Source: Leishmania donovani
Taxonomy: Eukaryota > Euglenozoa > Kinetoplastea > Trypanosomatida > Trypanosomatidae
Reading direction: 5' to 3'
Length of the DNA: 64,000 bases
Assembly: GCF_000227135.1 (NCBI RefSeq)
Contig: NC_018234.1
Span: 62,001 to 126,000 of the forward strand
Shown here: positions 30,708 to 42,200 of the stretch, in pieces
Position numbering within the stretch: position 1 is the stretch's first letter
How the letters are laid out: each line of letters opens with the position of its first letter
The notes under the pieces: generated by a model
The model's database searches: none
The model's input: only the letters and a program-made list of their open reading frames with translations
Told to the model about the DNA's origin: nothing
Made by a program: the position numbers and the translations under genes

Positions 30708-31882
30708 AGCTGCCTGATCGTGTGCGTGTGTGTGTGTGTGTGCTCTAAAGCAGAGGTGCCGAGCTGCGCCTCTCTCCCGTTCGAGCGAAGCGTGTGTGCA
30801 ACCCCTAATCCGATGTTTCTTTGTCGTGTGAAGCCTTCAAGCAGAGAGGGTGTCGTGAGTGCGTTCGTGCGAACGAATTTAGTGAGGAGAGCGTTGTAGC
30901 CGCCTGCGCGCGTGCCTCTGCGCGTACATGCATGCATGTGTCTTCTCGGGTGAGTCTGCGCCTGGGCCTTTTCCCCTTTCTCATGCGGCGGGCTGTTGAC
31001 CCAAGGAAAGGAGAGCCACTGCCGCTGCCGACACTGTGCGTCCGTGACGTCGGTGCGTGAGAGGGTGGGGCAGTCTTCAGCGCACTTCGCCAACCACTTT
31101 CTCCTCACCGTTGCTGACGCGGACAACAACACGCAACCCTGCGCATCTCCTCTGCACCTATAGCGCGCCCACACGCACGTTTGTGCGTATTGCGCGTTTC
31201 GGCGTGTGTACATCCGTTTTTCGTCACATTGGTCTGATGATGATCACACCACACCGCGGCCCACCCACCTCCCGCCCAACGTACCTTTAGCAGCCCTCCC
31301 GCAGCCCCCTCTCCCCCCGCCTCCGTGTCTGCGTGTGGGGGTTGCCCGCGTCTCTCTGGACCCGCGCCGGATGCCGGCACACATACTGCGTGGCTAGAGG
31401 GCGAGTGCTTTCCGATACTCTGTCGCCAAGGGATGCCTGTACGTATTTGCACCCCCATCACACACACACACACACATCCCTCCTCTTCTTCTTCCTACGA
31501 GCCGAGCACTACACATGTGCACACACGCACACATTCATGCAGGTCGAGCTCAACGACGGGCCGCCCTCCTCCCCATTCGCCACAGCCCATCTTGTTGTCA
31601 ATGTTCAACTGTGCGTGTCTGTCTGCGTGTCGAGATGTGACACGGACCCCTTCCTGCGTGCCAAAGGACAAAGGAAATAGGCACCGGTGGCGGCAGCGAC
31701 AAGAAACGAACTGCCTTCGCCATCACTGGGCCAGCTGAGAAGACACAGCTGCTGTGGCCGAGGTGGCGCAGTTCTCACAGGGCAGCCAGCATGGATCGCA
31801 GTGCAACAACAGCCGCCCGCAAAACCAGCAGCAGCAGTAGCAGCGCCCGCAAGCGTAGCGCCGACGACTATTCGGCGAATAG
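30708..31882 (+). other. Spacer after the presequence protease
   Basis: No gene supported; GT repeat at about 30721-30742 and CA repeat at about 31457-31476. An Ala/Gln-rich open stretch at 31690-31880 may belong to the decayed locus that follows. Confidence 0.4.
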
Positions 31883-32958
31883 GAGAGACAAGGCGCCGGA
31901 GCATATCACTCTCACGGGCTTCATGAGGTGCGCCCCAGCAATGACTCTGGTGACGCGGCTGTCCGCTTCTTTTCGGTCGCCGACGAGTCGGTGGACGTTG
32001 TGGCGAAGGCAGCAATCAATTCTTTTGGCGGCTGCGTCGTCCGTAGCCGCCACTCGCGCCTGAGCATGCGCCCACTCGTCCCGGGTCAGGCCCTGCCGTA
32101 GAGAGACAGCAACGGCGACGACGCTGGCAACACCCCGCTGGTGGTGAAGACGGGGCGGGATGTGAAGGAAGAGGGGTACAGCTACAAGCACCTCTGGCGA
32201 GTGCGGTATAGCATCCCTCCTTCCATCTGGATCGACAGCAAGAGGGCGTCGCTGGTGATGCTGAACCCGTGCATATTGTCCTTCAGTGACTGCATCAAGT
32301 CGCGTTTGAAGGCTGGCTCGCTGCTAGGAGTCACTGGCATCTCAAGCACGAAGGTATTCCTGGGTCACCAGCTGTGCGGCAGCATCATAGTCGGGCAAGG
32401 CGCTGTTTGGATGACCACCTGGGGCATGCTCGTGTCCTTCTTCACTGACTTCCGCTCCCTCCCGCTTATGATAGCCCACATTACCATTGATCAGTTGAGG
32501 TGTCCGCACTCCTCGCCGTCTGTGTGAGCATGACCGCCAACTTTGGCGCTGACTTCGTGTTCACCTCGTTCTTTGCGCTGTCCCAAGGCGTGTGTGCCGT
32601 ACCCGCTGTTGAGGTCGTGCCGCACCGGCGAGCTCTTCGAGCGGGCGTGGCAGCAGGTAGCGACTATCCGCACGAATCACCGCGCTGGTGTGTGGTCGGA
32701 TCGCACCTCCCCCCTGCCAGCGTGGCAGGCCGCCGAAGTCGCCTGCGACGACCTCGAGGGCGGTGCTGCCTAGCATCCGTGGGCTTCTCTTCTTTACCGT
32801 AAGAGGCCTGTGGCGTCTGCGCAACGAGCTGCACAACGACTGGCTGTCGCTGCAGGAGCAGCTGTTGGTCCTTCTGAGCGCCACAGGCACAGGCAGGCGC
32901 CGCTTTTCTCGTCTTCTGCTGCCAAGCGACGAAGCGAGTGTGAGCAGGGAAAGATAAA
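31883..32958 (+). pseudogene. Degenerate coding locus, family not recognised
   Basis: A single reading frame runs from 31883 to 32525 interrupted only by TAG at 32099-32101. It gives protein-like sequence before the stop (AVRFFSVADESVDVVAKAAI) and after it (SYKHLWRVRYSIPPSIW, then FLGHQLCGSIIVGQG and FFTDFRSLPLMIAHITI). Around 32,500 the plausible coding frame shifts (MTANFGADFVFTSFFALSQG). Another shift follows before RGLLFFTVRGLWRLRNELHN near 32,780. The pieces have hydrophobic patches suggestive of a membrane protein. No initiator or complete open frame is left. I cannot name the family. The alternative is a chance open stretch in GC-rich DNA. Confidence 0.45.
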
Positions 32959-33449
32959 CGCGTCTCGGTCTTCGTCGTGCCCGTCCCCGGACCTCCTCTT
33001 CCTCACAGATGGTGTGGATGCTGCTCGTGTCTGTGTGTGTGTGAGTGTGTGTGTGTGTCATGGCTGCTGGCCGGCGCTTCACCGCTGTCACCGTGGGACC
33101 CTCTTCTCCCAGCCTGTCCAACCCTCACTCGCTCGCCGCCACTCGCACCAGCTGCGCTTGCTGCAGCGACGCAGCTCTCTCTCTCTCTCTGGGTGCACGT
33201 ACGCGTCACGGCTTCACCACCCCCATCAACGGCACTCCTCCTCCACCCTCGACATCCACGCACACAAACAACTGCTCCTTCTCTTTGTCGTTTTTGGTGC
33301 GTCACACCTGTTTCGCTCCTGCAACGCTGTGCGCCGACATCCCCCGCTCTGCCTCGCATCCCTCTCTTCGGTCTTCTCTGTCGCCCTCTGGCCTCGACGT
33401 TGCTGAGGGTTCACGCAGCACCGCCCCCACCCCTCTCTCTTTGGGATTG
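32959..33449 (+). other. Leader region of the MICU-like gene
   Basis: The frame of the next gene is open back to 33045, but the translation is Ser/Thr/His-rich and unlike a conserved protein. GT run at 33031-33058 and a CT run near 33176-33189. Confidence 0.4.
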
Positions 33450-34796
33450 ATGAGGCGAAAGCTCTCCGCTGTGGTGCAGCGGCGTCTGTACGCGGTACCA
33501 AGAGTCGTCACGGTGGCTCAGCGCAGAGGCACTGAAGGCAGCGCGGACAGCAGCAGCAACTGCAGTCGTGGCCTTGCGTCGTCGTCATCTATGCCGTTGT
33601 CGTGCTCATTCAAGGGCGCCATCTGCGATGAGGCGCGTGATGTCCATCTGGTGCCCGCCCTCGTGGCATCGTCATCATACCCCAGCGGACGACAGCGCCT
33701 TCTGTGGGCCACGTTGGCTGGCTGGTGTGTCGGGGTGGCGCTGTGTGTTTCGGCAGGTATGACGGTGGTGCTGTGCCGCTCGTACGAAACGCCGACGTAT
33801 CTGATCCCGTACTATCTGCGCGACGTGCGCTCGCGATTCCTGCACTATGCATCGGTGCGGAAGCGCAAGGGTGGTCCCATGTACATGACCGTGGAGGACT
33901 TTGTGCTCGCGCTGCTGGCCTCGCCGGAGAAGGTGCTGCCGAACCCGGACATTGTGCAGGACCTCCAGCGCCTCTTCGAGTCCATGGACGCGAACGGGGA
34001 TGGCTACATAAGCTTCCCAGAGTTCCGCTTCCTCATGAGCCTCCTCACAAGCGACCCGCATGAGGTGGAAGCGCTCTTCTACATCGTGGGCACCGACAAG
34101 TCGGGCACCCTCTCCTTGGAGGAGTTCGCCAACGTGCTGCGCGGGACCACGAAGGACGAGGCAGTCGTGCGCTCGCTTCTGAAGCCTTCGACGCGCCGCA
34201 ACGGCATCGTTCGGGCACTCTTCGGCGACGAAACAGCACCGCGCAGGTGCTCCTTCAGAGAGCTGGAGGCGTTGATCCACAGCGTGCGCACGGAGGTGTG
34301 GAAGGCCGAGTTCCGCCAATATGATGTGGAGAAGCGCAACCGCATCACCGCCGAGGAGTTCGCGGCGCTCATTGCCAGGCAGGTGCTCGGCTCTCACTTG
34401 CCGTACTACCTGGTGGGTAACATACGCCGCCTGCACGGCAGCGGCGACGTTGTGACGCTCGACATGTGGCTAGGCCTGAACGAAGTGATGCTCTACGCAG
34501 AGCAGCTGGCGGCCAACGTGGAGATGTTCTCGAGCAGCGGCATGTCGGTGACGAAGCGGGACTTTCGCCGGCTTATGTCTATGGCCGGCGTGCCGGCGCT
34601 GCCTCAGGCCACTATAGACATCATCTTTGCCGTCTTCGACAAGAACGGCGACGGGTCGATGGAGATGGACGAGTTCCTATTCATTATGCGCAAGAAGGTC
34701 AAATACCACTACAGCGCGCCTCCGCATGAGCGCAAGAGTCTGCCGAGGCGTTTTCTGGAGTGCTCCAGCGATGTGCTGGCGGGTTTCGGCCGGTAG
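33450..34796 (+). CDS. MICU-type mitochondrial calcium-uptake regulator (EF-hand)
   Basis: 448 residues with the start at 33450. A basic leader (MRRKLSAVVQRRLYAVPR) is followed by one transmembrane helix (about 84-108). The MICU1/2-like body then follows: a STPDKIF-like ETPTYLIPYYL segment, MYMTVEDFVLALL, a central EF-hand region, FRQYDVEKRNRITAEEF, and a C-terminal EF-hand IIFAVFDKNGDGSMEMDEF with the helix KVKYHY and a Trp-less tail. Three EF-hand loops are seen: 180-191 (DANGDGYISFPE), 214-225 (GTDKSGTLSLEE, first ligand Gly instead of Asp) and 397-408 (DKNGDGSMEMDE). MICU proteins gate the mitochondrial calcium uniporter from the intermembrane space. The first loop has no clear counterpart in human MICU1. 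Upstream in-frame Met residues exist but lie in non-conserved sequence. Confidence 0.82.
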   Translation: MRRKLSAVVQRRLYAVPRVVTVAQRRGTEGSADSSSNCSRGLASSSSMPLSCSFKGAICDEARDVHLVPALVASSSYPSGRQRLLWATLAGWCVGVALCVSAGMTVVLCRSYETPTYLIPYYLRDVRSRFLHYASVRKRKGGPMYMTVEDFVLALLASPEKVLPNPDIVQDLQRLFESMDANGDGYISFPEFRFLMSLLTSDPHEVEALFYIVGTDKSGTLSLEEFANVLRGTTKDEAVVRSLLKPSTRRNGIVRALFGDETAPRRCSFRELEALIHSVRTEVWKAEFRQYDVEKRNRITAEEFAALIARQVLGSHLPYYLVGNIRRLHGSGDVVTLDMWLGLNEVMLYAEQLAANVEMFSSSGMSVTKRDFRRLMSMAGVPALPQATIDIIFAVFDKNGDGSMEMDEFLFIMRKKVKYHYSAPPHERKSLPRRFLECSSDVLAGFGR

Positions 34797-36249
34797 TGAA
34801 AGGGGCAGGCGCAGAGGCAGGGAGAGATCATCAGTAGCATCCAACCTCTTACATGGTGCTACAAAAGGAAAGGAAGGGGAGTTACCCGCAGCAGCGGCGG
34901 TGTCAAGGGTCCGCATACCAATGGTAAGCACGCACGCACGCACATCGGGCGCTGCAGTACACGCATAGCTCTCCCTCTCTCGGGGTACCCCGACCCCTCC
35001 CTTTTGTGTCTTCGTTCTGCCTTTGGCTGCACCCTCATGTACGGGCAACCCCTCCGTGTCCAATATCTGTGCGCGCCCAAGTTCGACCACGCTGGTATGT
35101 ATGTTCAAGTGTACGCACAACCGATTCGAAATACGTCGGCAGAAAAACAGAAAGACGCTCTTCAGCGGTACTATTCACGCTAGAATCCACAAGCGCACAT
35201 CCCCGCGGCGGCGTGGGGTGAAGACGCAGACGGTGGCAGCCCTGTGTGAGCGGTGCAGAATGATCTGAACGGGTGCGTGGACGCCAAGGGTGTGCGATGC
35301 CCTCCACAGAGTGTGCGCTCTTGTGCATTGCCCTCTCCCTACTTTCCTGCTCATCCTCCTCCGCTCCCTCTGAAACACGGCATCCACGCATCCCTCGCGA
35401 CTCCACACACACTGGCACGCCAGCCCCCACCCACGACTCCCGTATTGTCGAGGTACGCGTTGATCGGCCACTTGCGATTTGCGTTTGGGCGTGCGAGCGA
35501 CTGTCTCTCCCCCTCTGCAGCAACGTTACTGTGGCGCGTGTCGTGGCTAGCCCGCTCTCCATCCCCCCCCCTTCCCTCTCATCAGCCCATATACTGTTCC
35601 TCAGCGCCGCCTCTCCCCCTTGCCAGTGTATTATTGTCTTCACGTGCGTGAACCTGGCACTCATCTGGTGCTTCTGTTGGCATTGCCGTGCCCAGCGGTG
35701 AGCCTGTTGGTGCTGCTGCCCCCTCCCCACCTCACTCACCCCCCCCATCTCATCCTCCCTTCGTATCGTCCATCCTCGACCTCCTTGCCACACATCCAGT
35801 GCGTAGTAGTCCCCCATATATATATACACCGTACACGTACATATATATATTTGCTTGACCTTCTCCCCACCCCCTCATCATTCACCTCCCCTTCCCCGTG
35901 CACCTCCCCTCGCACCTCTCGGCACGCACGCGCGTGGGCTTCCTTCTTTTTCGCTTGCGTCTTGCGCATCCCCCCTTTTTCTTCGCTCTCCCTGCACCGC
36001 CACGTAAAACCACGGCGGGGAGGGTCCGGAGGTGCACAGGTGTCGTGTGCACACACGCTCATCTACGCAGTCGCAGAGGTCCGGTCGTCTTCGGCTCTCG
36101 CGTATTTGAGTAGGGAGTGCGCCAAACACACACACACACCAAATAGGCTCTCGTAGATCATCGTGTGCGGGGAATCTGCAGTCGGTGCTCTAGCACCGGT
36201 CTCCTTCATCTTTCCTCACTACCACCCGTGTACCATCTTGCCGTCGACG
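34797..36249 (+). other. Spacer (1.45 kb) before the Sec7 gene
   Basis: No gene supported. A short AT microsatellite lies at 35816-35851 and CA runs near 36128-36140. Pyrimidine-rich tracts from 35,700 onward could serve splicing. Confidence 0.5.
35816..35851. repeat. Short (TA)n tract
   Basis: Two short TA runs separated by about ten bases, in the spacer upstream of the Sec7 gene; of no evident function. Confidence 0.85.
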
Positions 36250-39200
36250 ATGGCGCATCATCAGCCCACAAATGTGGAGGTGGAAAACAAGGTAGCCTTC
36301 TTCGTTCAGCTCAACGCCTTGCTCACGCGGATCAGCTCCGTGGTGAGCAGCGATGCCCTCAGCAGTGCGCAGAAGGCAAAACTGAGCGACGTGCGTAGCG
36401 CCACCGAGGCATGGCTAAAGGACGTCGGCGTTATTAGTGCACCACGCCCCTTCATCGCCGCCGCACCACCACCACCACCACCGACGCCGCTGCGCTCATC
36501 CGTAACGGAGACCCCTGCAGCAGCAGCGCCCCTGTCGGAAACGGTGGCAGCCAGCAAGCAGCAAGACGAAGAGCAGGCAGAGGCAGCACTGGCCCAGGCA
36601 CCCGAAGCACCAGCGGCAGAGCAAGCGACGGCAACAACGTCATCGGCTGCAGACGGCCCTGCGCGTGCATCGGCGTCGCCGGCTACGCCTGGAGGATCCA
36701 GCACCGCCACCGCGGCAGTCACCTCGACGCATGAGCGGGCAGATGCGCGCAAGTTGGTAGGCCTTGTGAGCTACCTGCGACTGCTCTTCGATAGTGACGT
36801 ACCGGAGAGGGCGAAACTGCAGGAGTTTGGTAAAAGTCTTGTGCGCCTGTTGATGGTGCGGTGCTGCTCGACGATTATGGCCTCTCTCCAGCACGTCGTG
36901 CACCACACGTATATCGGCACCACCACCGCCGCCGAGGAGGAGGGCGACGCAGAGGCAGCTCTGTCGGCGCTCTTCGTGCAGCTTGCAAAGGAAATCGACG
37001 TGGCCACGAAGGCTCTGCTCGGCTGTGTTCGACTCATCACCTCCAGCGCCGTCCTTTCAGAAGCGGCCAGTGCCCGTTTTCCTGTGCAGCTGTGTGTCGA
37101 CGTGGTGAAGCAGACCCGTCGCGCACAGGTGTACTTCCAGTCACGCGTAGAGAGGGAGGAGTATCATCTGCTGCGCACGTTCGTCACGTCCTCCGATACC
37201 GCGGCAAAATCGACGGAGGGGTCATTGGAGGACGTGGACGCGGTGCACGACGCCCTTGAGAGCGTATCACCGGAGCGTGTGGCGGCACACGTGCTGCGCC
37301 GCGTTGAAGCGCTGCGGCGGCGATGGGGCCCATCTCTGGTGCACAGCGTCCGCAACATCGGTGACGTCATTGAGCCATCTGTGAAGTTTCTGGCGACAGT
37401 TGCCGCCGTCCGTGCCGAGGGAGCACCGGCGCCGCTTGTGGCACTCAAAAAGGACGCCGCCCACGACCTCTTTTCGCTCTGCGAGCCTGTGACGGTGGCG
37501 ACTACGGCGGCGGGCGGGCAGCCCTGTCTTGCCAAGTCGCTCTCCACATGTGACTCGCCATCTGTCGTGGCGGCGCCCGTTAGTGCGAGCAGCGCTACGC
37601 CACTGGCGTGGCGAGCAGCGGCGGGCGAGGTGCTCATCCGCCTCGGCAGCAGCTTCTCCGCCGACTACCTCGCTGCCGTGGCGGCGTGCTGCGGGGACAG
37701 CAACGAAGGCGAGCTTCTCGCTACTCGGCTTCTCACGGACATGTTGAAGTGCGTCGCGGCCCACGATTTGCCGCTTCTGCGGTGTGTGCTGCTAGACGGT
37801 CGGTGGTACCGGGCCTTGTACGGCGGCATCCTCAACTGCGTCTCCTCAAGCCAGCCGGCAGTGTTGGCTGCCGGGCTGGATGCGCTCGGGCTGCTAACCA
37901 CCGCCTGCCCAGTGGTGATTGGCCGGGAGGTGGGTCTCCTTTACAGCAACGTTGTGCTGCGCCTGCTGGAGTCCTCGAACACCCCGCAGTATGTGAAGCG
38001 CACTATCGTGCTTCACTTCGTCACAACGTTCATGGGCAGCGGCAGCACCCTCCCCGCCGACGGCGGCGGCGGCGCCATTCCTCTCATCCTCCACTTGTAC
38101 CGCCTGTACGACCTCAATGTGCACGCCCATCAGCTGAACCTCATGCAGCAGCTCACCAGCGCCCTCTCCCGCATCGTGCGGGCCGCGCCAAAGGAAGAGC
38201 TCATGCAGGACGCCGTGGTGCGGGAACAACTGCAAATCCAGCAAGAGGCGGCGCCAAGTGCAGTGATGACGGCGCCCGCGGCTCAGTTGGACGGGGCACA
38301 GCATCGTGCTGAAGTTGCGAACGGCACCACGTCCTCGGAGCCGTCCTCTCTGGTCGCGGCCGCCCTCAACCCGGCCTCACTCTCACTCCCTGCCATGGCG
38401 CTACACGGACTCGTCCGGATCGTCGAACTCCTGACGACGCAGACGCCTCCCGAGGAGGAGAGCGGCAAGGATGTGCTCGCCTCACTGCCTGCCATGACGT
38501 GTCGCGAGTCTAAGCTCAAGGAGCAGCAGGAGGTCGACCGCTTCAACGCTGCTCCCAAGAAGGCGATCTACAAGCTCTTCAACGTAACTGCCGAGGAGAA
38601 CGCGATTCCTGCCTCGCACGCCGACTTCAGCAGCCAGTGGGAGCACACGCTGCTCCCACCGCTTACGTCTGCTGCCGCAGCGAAGGTGGAGGCCGTCGCC
38701 GACTTTCTCAACCAAGTCAGCTCCCTCAACCCTGAGGCGGTGTCGGAGTTCCTGACGACGCCGGAGGTGTTTCCGCTGCAAGTCTGCAGAACCTACCTGC
38801 GGCGCCTGCCACTGGCCGGGTGCAGTGTGCTGGAGGCCATCAGCGAGCTCCTCATGCGTGTGCAGCTGCCCAAAGAGGGGCAGCGCATCGAACGACTGCT
38901 CGAGTACTTCTCCGCCGCTTACTATGAGGCAAACCGCGGGCACGGCATCGACAGCGACATCTTCCCGTTTAAAAGCGACACGGCGGTGTTCATTGTCGTG
39001 GTCGCTACGGTGATGCTCAACACCAACATCCACAACCCTTCCGCAGGGATGCGGTTAGATGTGAAGGCGTTTCGCGGCCAGCTGCGCCGCTGCAACGACG
39101 ACGAGAGCTTCGCCGACAGCTTCGTGGACGATATTTTCGACTGCATCAGCACGCACCCGCTCGAGAGCATCAAGAGCATTGCCGCTGACGCGAACGCGAG

Positions 39201-42200
39201 CACCGACAGCACCAGCCGCGGGTCCTTCGACATGTTCTTTGTATCGCAGGAGGAGAAGCGGCAGCTGGCGTTTGGGGTGGAGCGGCAGCGCATGGTGAGC
39301 GAGACGCGGCAGCTGCTGAAGCTGCGAACCCAGCAGGAGCCGCTCGCGCCTGCCCCGGAGGGGTGGTGGTGCGCTGTAGCGAAAGATTTCTTCCTCAGCA
39401 CCTGGTCCTCAGTGTGCGCCGTCTTCGGCCCTGCCATGTACGAGGGCACCACTGCGGCGCCGTCGGATGTCCTGCTGCAGTGTGTGCGGGGGCTGCAGTC
39501 GCTGCTGTGCATGGCAGCCGCGTTCGACCTGCCAACGGAGTGCACCGTTACGCTGCTCACCCTGCTGCGCATGGCGGATGCGACGCCGGTGAGGGAGCAT
39601 TGCCGGCGAGCGGTGTTGGTCGTGGCCGCCACCACATACGCCGTGAACTTTCCGGTAAGATGCTGGGTTGCGGTGTGCCAGATCATTCTGGAGGTGCGCC
39701 GCACCGCGGCGGCGGCGACCCCGCCCCTCGTCGAAGACGTCTTCACACGGATCGAGGGCATCACGCGTCTTAGCGTCGAGACTGAAGAGAGGCGAGCGGC
39801 TGACGACTCCGCGCCGAAGACTGACCGGCCTACGGAGGCAATCCACCGCGCCATGGAAGGAGTCATGACCACCATCAGCGGCTACGCTGTCGGCGACGTC
39901 GCGAACCTCTCCTCCGCGCTGGCGGTGCTGCGTCGGGCCCTCGAGTACACGCGCATTGTGCACGCGAATCGCAGAACGGACATTGTGTACTTCGTAAATG
40001 TGCGCGACTTCACTGCGGTGGTGGCGCCGGCCTACGTGGAGCTCGTGAAGAAGCACAGCTCCAGCGACGACGGACTGCAGGTGCTCTTTGAGTGCCTGGT
40101 GGACTTGCTGTGCACGATGTGGGTGTCCTACTCGACTAGCCGGGTCATGGCACCGGCGGCGGCGGCGGGGAAGGCGGAGACGGCGGAGACGCCGACGGTG
40201 GATACCGCTCCAGCCGAATTCGTGCAAAGCTTCCGCTTCCTGCGCAGCGTCTATGACGTGACGCTCGCGTCCGCCTCTGAGGGGGCCGCGACGCTGCTGC
40301 AGATGCACACGCTACAAGCCATCAAGGAGGTGCTGTCGCGCACGGTACGCACGGCAGAGATGACGGCCGCTGGCCAGCACCTCTCCCTCTACACCATGAT
40401 GGCGTCGTGGCAAGAGGTGCTGTACCCGCTCGCCGTCGCGTTGTGCGACCGTAACAGCACCGCCGTCGAGGCAGGCAGTCTCGCCCTGTTGGTGCTGCGC
40501 AAGTTGGTCGCACTCTGCGGCGGCACCGGCACCGCATCCTCCGATCGACTTCCAGGGCCAGTGCGCGCCGCACTGCTGTGGTTGCTGGCTCAGCTCGCCT
40601 ACATGGGCGGTATGTGCGGAGACGCGGACAGCGCTCAAGTGTGTGTGGCACTCCTGAGCAGCATCTGCACGACCACGGTAGCAATGTCCGTGACGGCCGC
40701 GTCGTCATCATCGCCGGGGTGTAGTACGGCCGGTCCGGCCTCTCCGGTGACCGCCGTGGCGGACCCGAGCACCGCTGCGCGGCTGATGGAACAGCGCAAC
40801 GCGCTAACACAGCAAGTGGTGACGTCCATTGAAGAGAACCCGCACTATGTCGTCCAGTGCACGCTAGCGCGGCTGTGCTTGCTGCTGCAGTGCGAGCGAG
40901 AACAGACGCGTGCGGAGGTGATGCACCAGCTGCGCACCCTCTCGCTGCAGATGCGGCCGGCGCAGCTGTGCCCCATGGCGTTGGACTTGGCGGAGGTCGT
41001 GTTAGAGGGCACCATCGGGCACGCCGCACACCACCGCCAGGCGCCACGCACGCAGTCGAGTCTTATCCCCTTTCTCTTCTTCCAGATGCCGGTGCCGGCG
41101 TCGATGCGGCGGTGCTCGCGGACGTCATTCCGGGCCACCGTGCCAGCAGCGCTCGGGTTCCTGGCCAACGAGCTGCTCACCGGCCTCAGTGGGGACGACC
41201 TGGCGATGGCCGCCGAGTCGGTCATGCGCCGCTGCCTCCTGCCGATCCTCCTGAGCCCCAATAGCCCCCATCAATGCCGCTTCATCGCCGTCCGCTCCCT
41301 CTCCCAATGCGTCTCCGTCTGCCTACCGCAGAACAGCGCTGCGCGGTCCCCGCAGCTGGCGCAGTGCGTGCTCGACTGCCTGGCGATGGCACTGTATGCG
41401 GTGCGCGTCCCGCTCACCTCCGTGGTGTCGCCCGACACCAGCTTCGTGGGCCGGCGCTGGCTGGACGCGCCGGCGATCAGCTCTGCGTCAGGATGGGCAG
41501 CGTACTGTGCTCAGGCTACTCACACGGTGGAGCTGATGGACCGGGCAGAGCCGCAGTGGCTCGTGCGCGGGGCGGCTGCAGCAGCGGCGCAAGTGGCGCT
41601 AAGTACATTGGCAGCAACGGCAACCGAAGAGCGGGATGGCGCGGCCGCTACCCCGACATCGAGTCGCGGGGGTTGCGCCACCAGCGAAGAGACACATCGC
41701 GCCGACGGCGCCGCCTTCGTCCCGGACGAGGCGCTCATCGAGTATGTGAACCTGCTCGCCCAAATGTTGGCCGGTGTGCCGAAAGAGCTGCAGGGTGTTG
41801 TGGCGAGCGCCGCCGCCGCTGCTGGCAGCGCCACGCCGTCTGCCGGCGCGGTGGCGGTGCCGGACATGAATACAGATGACTGGAAGCTGCCCCGAGCCTC
41901 TGTCACGGTGCTGCTGCAGTTGTGCCTTCAGGCGGGCGGCACGCTCTTCGCCGTGTTGTGGCGCGTTAACCACCCGCACGAGGTGGAGCAGTACGCGATG
42001 CAGTCGGTGGAGTCGAGACGGGAGGCGCTAGCGTTCACCAGAAACAGCGGCCTGTTGCCGCACGCGGCGATACGCAGCGTCCTACAGTGCTACCTGAAAT
42101 TGGCCGTTCTGTCCACCGAGTACCCCTCTGCCGAGCTGCTGGAGGTTACCACGGACATCATCGAGGGAATTCGGCAGGTGCAGGCTGCCACCCACGCCGC

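Noticed and set aside
33045..33449. Extended N-terminus of the MICU-like protein
   Set aside because: Ser/Thr/His-rich sequence through GT and CT repeats; similarity and presequence begin at 33450.
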